Origin: Thalassotalea_H castellviae
GTDB lineage: Bacteria > Pseudomonadota > Gammaproteobacteria > Enterobacterales > Alteromonadaceae
Length of the DNA: 64,000 nt
Assembly (NCBI RefSeq): GCF_031846185.1
Contig: NZ_JAVRIF010000007.1
Location: 1-64,000, forward strand
Reading direction: 5' to 3'
In this document: one piece after another, positions 16,012 to 24,090 of the stretch
Numbering within the stretch: the stretch's first letter is position 1
How the letters are laid out: every line of letters begins with the position of its first letter
Program-made: the position numbers and the translations under genes
Notes under the pieces: generated by a model
Told to the model about the DNA's origin: nothing
The model's input: the letters and a program-made list of their open reading frames with translations, nothing else
Databases searched by the model: none

Positions 16012-17748
16012 ATGTTTTACTCTTCATTAAATAAAGTTTCGGTATTTTTACTATTATTATTGATGGTAACCATAGCCACATGGACAGTCACTAAGAAACA
16101 ATCGAGTAATATTAATCAAAGCCAGTCTTATATAGTTAGCGCAAACGATTTTGCGAAACTGAACAAGATAATTGAAATCAATAACTTTAAAACCACCCAC
16201 ATGTTACCTGTCATTAATGCTGTTGCGGTAAATTTAACTGAGGATGAAGTTTTCGCTTTAAAGCAAGAAAGTTGGTTAAAGGTTTCAATCAATCATCAAG
16301 TCAAATTATCTAACAATGGCTGGCGTAAAGGTCAGCGTCGTTGGCAACCTAAAGCGGTCGTTGCCGATTATATTGAAGCTACATCAGCTCATTCAGAACA
16401 CATTTTTGGTGATGGTATCACCATTGGTATTTTAGATACTGGCATAGAACAATTATCAGGACTCACCAATGATTTATATGGTTATGATAAATTTTGGGGC
16501 ACGTATGATGCGATAAATAATAGTATCAGTAATTATGGCGGTGAAAGTAGTGGTCATGGTACTCATGTTGCCAGTATCGCGGTAAATAGTGATTATGATA
16601 TTAACGGTAAAGTTTATGGTGTTGCCCCCAATGCTTCGTTAGTGGGTATAAAAGCATTTGATGATGAAGGAAAAGCCACTTATGCCGACGTTATCAGAGG
16701 TATTGATTGGGCGATCCAAGTGAAAGATCAAATAAATCTACGTGTGTTAAACATGTCTTTTAGTGGTCCTGTTCGCTCTTATTATTGGGATGATCCGCTG
16801 AACGTTGCTGTGATGAAAGCTTGGCAAGCCGGTATTGTTGTCGTTGCGTCAGCAGGCAATAAAGGCCCTGAACCTATGTCAGTAGGTGTGCCAGGAAATG
16901 TTCCTTACATTATCACCGTAGGGGCAATGACTGATAGTTATACAGAAACCTATTTTGAAGACGATCAGTTAGCTAGTTTTAGCTCTGCAGGCCCAACCGT
17001 TGAAAGTTTTATTAAACCTGAGATTGTTGCCCCAGGTGGACATTTATCTGGATTGATGTCGTTTGATGCAAAAATTGTTATCGATCATCCTGATTTTCAT
17101 GACGGTGGTCGATATTTCGAAATGTCAGGAACATCACAAGCCGCAGCCGTTATTTCCGGTGTTGTTGCTTTGATGCTTGATAAAGACCCATTATTAACAC
17201 CAGATGATGTTAAATGTCGAATAATGGCAACCGCGAGGTTAGCAACAGACGCGTCTGGACAACTGGCATATAGCGTATTCCAGCAAGGTGCTGGCGTGGT
17301 AAACGTGAAAGATTCACTCAACAGTGTTGCGATAGATTGTGCTAATACGGCTATGAATATCTCAGAAGATATTGCTGGCTCTCAGCATTATTTTGGCCCG
17401 GCCAATGTCGATGAGCATGGTAACTTTTTTGTTGAAGGTTTAGGGGATAGATATCAATGGAATATTGCTGATAATTTAGACAGTGATGGCGGTCTTATCT
17501 GGAAAAATAATTTAGGCACCGATGGCGGTCTTATCTGGAAAAATAGTTTAGGTACCGATGGTGGCCTTATCTGGAAAAACAGTGTTGGAGTTGACGGTGG
17601 CCTTATTTGGAAAAATACGGTTGGTGTAGATGGCGGCCTTATATGGAAGAATAACTTTGAAATAGATGGTGGTCTCATTTGGAAGAACAATGTCGATTTT
17701 AACCAAACAGAAGATATTTCTGTCAATCATTGGGTTGAGCAACAATAA
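16012..17748 (+). CDS. S8 peptidase with six C-terminal Trp repeats
   Basis: A 578-residue subtilase with triad Asp142 (GILDTGIE), His182 (GHGTHVAS), Ser375 (SGTSQAAAVISG) and oxyanion Asn283. One hydrophobic N-terminal helix (about 9-27) lacks a clear cleavage site and may be a membrane anchor. The catalytic domain differs from the two upstream peptidases and has no PA domain. Residues 492-563 are six exact-length 12-residue repeats built on DGGLIWKN plus four variable residues; the protein ends 15 residues later. I do not recognise this tail as a named domain. AAGGGGAG is a strong ribosome site. A propeller sensor gene starts 53 bases downstream, after a hairpin. Confidence 0.9.
   Translation: MFYSSLNKVSVFLLLLLMVTIATWTVTKKQSSNINQSQSYIVSANDFAKLNKIIEINNFKTTHMLPVINAVAVNLTEDEVFALKQESWLKVSINHQVKLSNNGWRKGQRRWQPKAVVADYIEATSAHSEHIFGDGITIGILDTGIEQLSGLTNDLYGYDKFWGTYDAINNSISNYGGESSGHGTHVASIAVNSDYDINGKVYGVAPNASLVGIKAFDDEGKATYADVIRGIDWAIQVKDQINLRVLNMSFSGPVRSYYWDDPLNVAVMKAWQAGIVVVASAGNKGPEPMSVGVPGNVPYIITVGAMTDSYTETYFEDDQLASFSSAGPTVESFIKPEIVAPGGHLSGLMSFDAKIVIDHPDFHDGGRYFEMSGTSQAAAVISGVVALMLDKDPLLTPDDVKCRIMATARLATDASGQLAYSVFQQGAGVVNVKDSLNSVAIDCANTAMNISEDIAGSQHYFGPANVDEHGNFFVEGLGDRYQWNIADNLDSDGGLIWKNNLGTDGGLIWKNSLGTDGGLIWKNSVGVDGGLIWKNTVGVDGGLIWKNNFEIDGGLIWKNNVDFNQTEDISVNHWVEQQ
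17485..17700 (+). repeat. Six in-frame 36-bp tandem repeats encoding DGGLIWKN-x4
   Basis: Six adjacent units of exactly 36 bp, all inside the peptidase gene and in frame. The eight residues DGGLIWKN are identical in all six copies; the four linker residues vary (NLGT, SLGT, SVGV, TVGV, NFEI, NVDF). Codons for the fixed residues differ between copies (GGC/GGT, CTT/CTC, ATC/ATT/ATA, AAA/AAG). The array is therefore not freshly copied, and the residues appear to be under selection. Confidence 0.97.
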
Positions 17749-17757
17749 AAGTTAAAG

Positions 17758-17787
17758 AGCCAATATCGTCATATTGGCTTTAATCTT
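17758..17787 (+). terminator. Hairpin after the third S8 peptidase
   Basis: AGCCAATAT pairs with ATATTGGCT around CGTC and is followed by TTAATCTTT. The tail is imperfect, so some readthrough into the sensor gene that begins at 17802 is possible. Confidence 0.65.
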
Positions 17788-17801
17788 TAAGGTGGTAGTT
17801 T

Positions 17802-20800
17802 TTGAAAAAAACACTTTTTCTATTTTTATTTTCCTTTGTTATTTTTAAATCTATGGCACAAGAGCTCAATTTATTGGGCTCTTTTCCTCTTGATAATCCT
17901 CTTTCATATCAGTTTGTTCGTGCTATAGCGCAAGACCAACATGGCTTTATGTGGTTTGGCTCACAAGAGGGCTTACATCGTTTTGATGGCCATAATTTTG
18001 TGAGTTATCATCACGATGCCTCAAACCCGACATCATTGGGTTCAGATGTGATTAGCCGTTTATTAGTGGATAGAAAGAATCAATTATGGGTGGCAACTCG
18101 AGGCGGGGGGCTAAATCTTTTTGATGAAAAAACAAATAGCTTTAAGTTGTTTACCACTAACTCGGTATCGGCAAAATTAAGTCATGATAATGTCAATGAA
18201 ATTCTCCAAGATAGCCAAGGAAAAATATGGGTAGGGACTGAAAAAGGCCTAAATATATTAAATAAAGTCGAAGGAAAGTGGCAAAATAAAGTTATTTTAC
18301 AAGAACTTGGTAATGAAAAAAGTTTATCTAATAATATGATCCACGCGCTGCTTGAAACCAAGCAAGGCACGATTTGGGTAGGCACCAATGGCGGAGGGAT
18401 TTCCGTTTTCGATCTTCAGGGGCAATTTATCAAAACCATCAAATATGATAATCATCAAGCCATTGCAAAAGATGGAAAACTCATAAATTCTTTGTTTCAG
18501 GATAAACAAGGCTATATATGGATAGGTACGGTAGAGCGAGGTTTAATTAGATTCCAGCCTAAATTAGCAGCTTTTAAACAATATAAATTTGAGCCTAATA
18601 ATGCTTTTTCTCCTCCCAGTAATACTATTGGCGCTATTGAGCAAGATTCTTCAGGTCGATTGTGGATTGCTACCGATAAGGGCTTGTTAATTTATAACCC
18701 CATTGACGACAATTTTTGGCGTTTTAATCATTCTGTCACCAATCCATTTAGTTTGAAAAGCGATTATATTTTGACATTCTTTGAAGATAAAGAACAAATG
18801 ATTTGGATAGGGACGTTTGCTGGGGTAGATAGATGGAACCCTAAAATGACAACGTTTAACCAATACAACGCACAAAAGCATCCAAGTTTAAAAAGTAATA
18901 ATATCAGTGCGTTCGCACAATCTACAGAACACATTGTTTATTTTAGTACCTATAATGGTGGTTTGTATCAGCTTGATACGCGCACGAACAAAATTGATGC
19001 GTTAGCCATTTCTGAAAAATTCGCCAATTATCGAATTATGAGCTTATTGTCAGATAAACAGACCCTTTGGGTTGGCACGCGATCATCAGGGTTATTCAAC
19101 GTTGATTTAAATGAAAAGTCTATTGTTCGTTTTCAGCATCAAGCAAAAAATCCTCAATCTATTTCTGCTAATAGCATTACTGACATACTTAAAGATCACC
19201 AAGGCACTATTTGGGTTTCAACTTATCATAATGGTTTAAATCGCCTGAATGACGACGGATCCTTTACTCGTTATGTGGCGACAAGCCCAGCGTCAAATAA
19301 AGGCCCTAGTACCAATCATGTATTACAAATTATAGAAGATAAACAAGGTGTTATTTGGTTAGCAGCCTATGGTGGAGGCATAAATCGATTCGATCCTTTG
19401 ACTGAAACGTTTATGCATATTCAACATGTCGATGGTGATATAACGAGCCTAAGTAGTGATTTAGCCTGGGTTTTATATTTAGATAGTCATGAAAATTTAT
19501 GGGTAGGAACACAAGCTGCCGGAATAAATATTTTAAAGAAACAAGAAATAGACTCACAAAGTTTCACGTTCGAACACTTAAACTCAAAAGACGGAATGAA
19601 AAGCCAAACGGCTTACGGTATAAATGAAGATAAACAAGGTAATATATGGTTTAGTTCGAATAAAGGCATATCGCAATACTCTCCTAAAGCCAAGCGATTT
19701 AAGCACTATGATACCAGTCACGGTTTACGAGATTTGGAATATAATCATGGCGTGGTCTTTGCCAGTTTTGATAAAACTTTGTATTTTGGCAGTGCGAAAG
19801 GTTTTATCAGTATTCATCCTGATAGTGTCTCTGAGCAAAGCAAGGCGCCAGTAGTTAAATTAACCAACATATATAATTTAAATCAAGCCATGGTATTCGA
19901 GAACGGGTTAAATACCCTCAAAGAGTTAACCTTAGATTATAAAGATCAATTAATTTCATTTGAATATGTTGGATTAAACTATAGTTCGCCAGAGTCAACA
20001 CGCTATCGCTATCGTTTGCTAGGTTCGGAAAGTGAGTGGATAGATGCAGGAAAGCAACGTCGCGCAACCTATACTAACTTGCCACAAGGTACTTACACGT
20101 TACAAATTATTGCCGGTAATAGTGATAATGTATGGAGTGACCCATATGAGTTAACCATTGTAATGCATCCTGCACCTTGGAAAACGTGGTGGGCATATAT
20201 GATTTATGTGGCGATTATTGCCTTAGCTTTATTAAGTTACTCTCGCTTTTTAAATAGAAAACTTGCGATTGAACAATTACAAAAGTTAGATCTTAAAAAG
20301 CAAGTTGAAGAGAAGACTCAGAAATATCTCGCCAAAAATACGGAATTGGAGTTAGTAAATAAAAAATTAGAACAGGCGGCAACGATTGATAAAGTGACGG
20401 GAATAAAAAGTAGACGTTATTTAGATATTTATATCGAACAAGCCAGCCAACTGATGAATCAAATCCATCAAAATTTACTGCCTGTGCAGCGCAATATTTT
20501 ACCGCGTTTATATATATTAATGATTAATATAAATGATATTAACACCGTGAGTAATAGCCAATTAGTGAATTTCACTGATCTATTACTTTATACCCGTAAT
20601 CATGATGATCTGCTTATTCGTTGGTCAGATGATACTTTTGCCATTATTGGCTATGAAAAAGAAAATAATGCTGCTGAATTATCAACGCGTTTGGTCAATC
20701 GCTTTAACAGTGTATTTGATCAAACAATCTCTTTAAATATCGCGTATTCGTTTTATCCATTTAATCGTGAGCAGCCCGTAGATATTTCTTGGGATCAAAT

Positions 20801-20963
20801 GAGTGTATTAATTGAAAAAGGTTTACGGCTCATAAATCAATACCCTGAATATTCATGGATTGGCTTATATGAGCCTAAAGAGCAACCGTTTGAATTTATA
20901 GATATATTGCAAGTTCACACACTTGATGCTCTTAAAGATAAAGTGGTGTTAAAGGTCGGTTGA
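17802..20963 (+). CDS. Periplasmic two-component-type propeller sensor with degenerate GGDEF domain
   Basis: A 1053-residue protein. The signal peptide (1-19) is followed by many Reg_prop propeller repeats (about 30-690; recurring G-x-IWVGT and DxxGxIW), a Y_Y_Y domain (about 700-780), one transmembrane helix (about 790-810), a coiled coil and a C-terminal GGDEF-like domain (about 865-1040). That domain keeps the family opening DKVTGIKSRRYL. Its active site, however, reads RW-SDDTF at 942-946 where RW-GGDEF is expected: both glycines and the catalytic Glu are lost. It should not make c-di-GMP and may act as a binding or signalling module. The TTG start has AAGGTGG upstream. Its 3' end overlaps the convergent kinase gene by 15 bp. 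Confidence 0.9.
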   Translation: MKKTLFLFLFSFVIFKSMAQELNLLGSFPLDNPLSYQFVRAIAQDQHGFMWFGSQEGLHRFDGHNFVSYHHDASNPTSLGSDVISRLLVDRKNQLWVATRGGGLNLFDEKTNSFKLFTTNSVSAKLSHDNVNEILQDSQGKIWVGTEKGLNILNKVEGKWQNKVILQELGNEKSLSNNMIHALLETKQGTIWVGTNGGGISVFDLQGQFIKTIKYDNHQAIAKDGKLINSLFQDKQGYIWIGTVERGLIRFQPKLAAFKQYKFEPNNAFSPPSNTIGAIEQDSSGRLWIATDKGLLIYNPIDDNFWRFNHSVTNPFSLKSDYILTFFEDKEQMIWIGTFAGVDRWNPKMTTFNQYNAQKHPSLKSNNISAFAQSTEHIVYFSTYNGGLYQLDTRTNKIDALAISEKFANYRIMSLLSDKQTLWVGTRSSGLFNVDLNEKSIVRFQHQAKNPQSISANSITDILKDHQGTIWVSTYHNGLNRLNDDGSFTRYVATSPASNKGPSTNHVLQIIEDKQGVIWLAAYGGGINRFDPLTETFMHIQHVDGDITSLSSDLAWVLYLDSHENLWVGTQAAGINILKKQEIDSQSFTFEHLNSKDGMKSQTAYGINEDKQGNIWFSSNKGISQYSPKAKRFKHYDTSHGLRDLEYNHGVVFASFDKTLYFGSAKGFISIHPDSVSEQSKAPVVKLTNIYNLNQAMVFENGLNTLKELTLDYKDQLISFEYVGLNYSSPESTRYRYRLLGSESEWIDAGKQRRATYTNLPQGTYTLQIIAGNSDNVWSDPYELTIVMHPAPWKTWWAYMIYVAIIALALLSYSRFLNRKLAIEQLQKLDLKKQVEEKTQKYLAKNTELELVNKKLEQAATIDKVTGIKSRRYLDIYIEQASQLMNQIHQNLLPVQRNILPRLYILMININDINTVSNSQLVNFTDLLLYTRNHDDLLIRWSDDTFAIIGYEKENNAAELSTRLVNRFNSVFDQTISLNIAYSFYPFNREQPVDISWDQMSVLIEKGLRLINQYPEYSWIGLYEPKEQPFEFIDILQVHTLDALKDKVVLKVG

Positions 20964-23951
20964 TTCATTCGCACATTTTTGTTGGTATTGTTTAGGGGTG
21001 CAATGATACGTTTCTTTAAAACACCGACCGAAGTACGTTTGAGAAGAAAAACCAACATCTAGGGCGATTCGACCTATTTGAGCGCCACTTTTCAGTAATT
21101 CTTGTGCTTTTTTTAGCCGGAACTCTTTAATAAAATTATTTGGTGTTGTCCCTAAAATCACTTTGATTTTTCGTTGTAATTGACGCTCACTCATCGCCAT
21201 ATTTTGTGCTAATTGTGTAATACCTAATTCAGGGTTGATATACATTTGTGCGATGGTCTTTTCTAATTTTTCTAAAAACACTTCTTCAACTGAGTCAATA
21301 ACATTATCTTCACTTGTTAATAATGAAGCTTTTTCATGACTAGCGGCTTTTCTTTCAGACGTTTGTATAGCTTTGAATTTGTTTAAGTGACTTTGTTGTA
21401 GGTTTTCTCTGTTCTGAATTAAATTGTCAATGCGCACTAATAGCTCTTGTTGATTAAAGGGTTTACTTAAGTAGTCGTCAGCGTGCAAGTTTAAGCCGTG
21501 TAGCCGACTATCTAAGTCAGAGCGAGCTGTTAATAAAATGACCGGAATGTGGGAGGTGATATCGTTTTCTTTTAATTGTTTTAACACTTCAAAGCCATCA
21601 ATACCGGTTAACATGATATCGCAAACAATGAGGTCCGGAATATATTCTTGCGCGATAGATAACCCTAATTCGCCACTACTTGCCAGAATACAATGATGTG
21701 CTTGTTCAACTACTTGTTTAATATGACTTTGCATATCAATATTATCTTCAATAATCAGTACAACTTGTTGGTCTTTATCTTGAATATGCTTTTTAGGCTC
21801 GTTTTGTTCCACTAAAATTGAAGCAAGTTCTTCTTCAGAAATGCTATAGGGTAGTGCGGCTTCATTGGTGATCGGTTTAGCCGTTGGGATCGACAAGCTA
21901 AACTTACTACCATTATTGTATTCACTGACTAAGTTAATACGCCAATGATGCGCTTTTACTAATTCATTCACTAAAGATAAGCCGATACCCACCCCGAAAA
22001 TCGCTTGATTTTCTTGATCATCAGCCCGTTGAAAACGATCAAATATTTTATCTTGTGAAGTCTTACTGATGCCAATACCAGTGTCGATTATATCTAATAT
22101 GATGGTGTCTTTTTCTTGATAAGCGTTCACATTGATTGTCCCGCCGGCTGGTGTATATTTGATTGCATTGGATAACAGGTTAAAAATAATCTTTTCAAAA
22201 GCTTGTGCGTCGCATTCAAGCCATAAATCTGCAGGTATATTAATATTAAAAGCTAATTGGCTTTGTGTTGCTAAGCGAGTAAATGAATCTCCGGGCATTT
22301 GCATTAAAGTCTCAAGACGATAAATCGCTAATGACATTTTAGGGTTGTCATTTAACCGAGACAATTCTAATAGTTGTTCGACCATTCTTACCAACCGTAA
22401 ACCGTTTCGTTTAGCTGTGGTTAATTCTTGTTGTTCTTGCCGTGATTCAGTGTGTTGTAAGTATCTATCTAAAACCCCGTTAATAATGGTTAAAGGAGTT
22501 CTAAATTCATGCGATATGTTAGCAATGAATTTATCTTTTAATTCAAGCGCTTGCTTTTCTGCTAATTTTCTAGCCGTTAAATTGATAAATGTTATAACGA
22601 TCAAAGGTGACTCTTGTCTGTCCGCCCACTGTAATTCCACTTGAACAGGAAATTCACTCTTATCTGAGCGAATCGCTTTACATTCTAGGGTTAACCCTTG
22701 TTCTTTACGTTGTAGCTCATAAACATTGCTATGATAATCGAAAAAATAATGCATTTTATCATCGGGTGAAAATAAGGTACTGACACTTGAATCAATTAAG
22801 TCTTGTTCAAGTAATTGAAAAACCTGCACCGCAGATGGGTTAGCGGATAAAATTTTACCTGTTTTAGACACGGTTAAAATAGCATTGTTTGAAGCATTAA
22901 CAATTGCTTTATTTTCACTGTATATAATCGCTTTATTTAACGATTCGTTCTGTTTTTTCAGTCCGCTTAATTGATGCTTTATATCATGAAGTTGCAGCTT
23001 TAATTGTTGGTATGCTTTGCGTTTTTTACGGGATAATAAAGCAACAAATACAACAGCAGATGAAAACCATCCTAAGACTATTACTGACTGCCAATAGTGG
23101 TTGGTACGATAAAATAATTGATAATGTTCACCTAATAAGTGTAATGACAATATGCCTAACACCAGTAGTAACATGTACAATTCAGAATTAACTTCATATT
23201 GTTGAGAAATAGCGGGATTATTATCGGTTAACGAAATTTTGCTAGCAATGATTAACGTTAAGAAGGGCAATAAAATAAAAACATCATTAAATAGCGAAAA
23301 AATACTTTGATGTTGACGTAATTCAAAAAAATTAAGGAGGTTATCGCTAAATATGATTAAAGCACCACAGAGTAACATGCCATATAAATGTCGCCAGTAA
23401 GTCGTCGTTGATTTTGCAAAGCTAATCAATAACCGAAAACCAATTAAGCCGGTAATGAATAGATGAAACATGACCGAAGGCTGGCGACTTTGATACTGTA
23501 ACTCAGAAAATTCATAAGGGAGTAAAATAAAATAACTGAAACAAACGACAACAAAAAAGATAGCAGGTACACGGCCACCTGAATACTTATTGACTGGAGT
23601 TTCTTTAAGGTGAGGGTTTGTTTCTATCGCTAAAAAAATAAAGAAGTAGCTAAATAATGATAAAAAATCTTGAAGCAAATAAAGTGTCGGGAAAACAATA
23701 AGAACTATATTGGCCAAACCTCCGCCAAACGTCACCATAAGTAAATATTGCCAAAAGAGTTTGAGCGATTTTGACTGCGTTGAATTTTTTGCAAGGTTAA
23801 TAGTGATGAGGGCGATAATTTGTAACGAAATTAACGCGCACATTAATAATATATTTTGATACGCTCCAATGCCTTTTACAAAAATACTATAAGGTAGGAA
23901 GGTTAATAAAAATGATAATATTACAACAGGATTTTTATATGCACTTTGCAA
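20949..23951 (-). CDS. Membrane hybrid histidine kinase-receiver-AraC regulator
   Basis: A 1000-residue one-protein two-component system. In order: about eight hydrophobic helices (1-305), a coiled segment, a PAS domain (about 345-460), HisKA with His481 (NISHEFRTPL), HATPase (NAIKYTP, DTGIGIS), a receiver (730-850) with Asp778 and Lys830, and an AraC-type DNA-binding domain (893-990, GITQLAQNMAMSERQLQRKI). Signal sensing, phosphotransfer and DNA binding are thus in one membrane-tied chain, as in Bacteroidota HTCS regulators, but without their propeller. A propeller protein is encoded by the convergent neighbour. The TTG start has AGGAAA eight bases upstream. Targets are unknown; nearby peptidases are candidates. 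Confidence 0.92.
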   Translation of the reverse strand: MQSAYKNPVVILSFLLTFLPYSIFVKGIGAYQNILLMCALISLQIIALITINLAKNSTQSKSLKLFWQYLLMVTFGGGLANIVLIVFPTLYLLQDFLSLFSYFFIFLAIETNPHLKETPVNKYSGGRVPAIFFVVVCFSYFILLPYEFSELQYQSRQPSVMFHLFITGLIGFRLLISFAKSTTTYWRHLYGMLLCGALIIFSDNLLNFFELRQHQSIFSLFNDVFILLPFLTLIIASKISLTDNNPAISQQYEVNSELYMLLLVLGILSLHLLGEHYQLFYRTNHYWQSVIVLGWFSSAVVFVALLSRKKRKAYQQLKLQLHDIKHQLSGLKKQNESLNKAIIYSENKAIVNASNNAILTVSKTGKILSANPSAVQVFQLLEQDLIDSSVSTLFSPDDKMHYFFDYHSNVYELQRKEQGLTLECKAIRSDKSEFPVQVELQWADRQESPLIVITFINLTARKLAEKQALELKDKFIANISHEFRTPLTIINGVLDRYLQHTESRQEQQELTTAKRNGLRLVRMVEQLLELSRLNDNPKMSLAIYRLETLMQMPGDSFTRLATQSQLAFNINIPADLWLECDAQAFEKIIFNLLSNAIKYTPAGGTINVNAYQEKDTIILDIIDTGIGISKTSQDKIFDRFQRADDQENQAIFGVGIGLSLVNELVKAHHWRINLVSEYNNGSKFSLSIPTAKPITNEAALPYSISEEELASILVEQNEPKKHIQDKDQQVVLIIEDNIDMQSHIKQVVEQAHHCILASSGELGLSIAQEYIPDLIVCDIMLTGIDGFEVLKQLKENDITSHIPVILLTARSDLDSRLHGLNLHADDYLSKPFNQQELLVRIDNLIQNRENLQQSHLNKFKAIQTSERKAASHEKASLLTSEDNVIDSVEEVFLEKLEKTIAQMYINPELGITQLAQNMAMSERQLQRKIKVILGTTPNNFIKEFRLKKAQELLKSGAQIGRIALDVGFSSQTYFGRCFKETYHCTPKQYQQKCANESTDL

Positions 23952-24090
23952 ATGTATTTCCTAATATTGAATTGGTTTAGTTTTAGTTCGTTCTGTGAAC
24001 ACCTACTCCTTATTTGTTAATACCCAGTATACATTAAATTAACATTTGTGAAATATCACCGTTTTTAGTTCTGCATAGATTAGTTTACAC

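Noticed and set aside
17485..17700. CRISPR-like array suggested by six 36-bp repeats
   Set aside because: The units are directly adjacent with no spacers, are imperfect, and encode an in-frame protein repeat inside a peptidase gene.
17454..17745. Antisense ORFs over the Trp repeat array
   Set aside because: They exist only because the 36-bp period is a multiple of three, which keeps the other frames open as well. The sense strand has the protease domain and a start with a good ribosome site.
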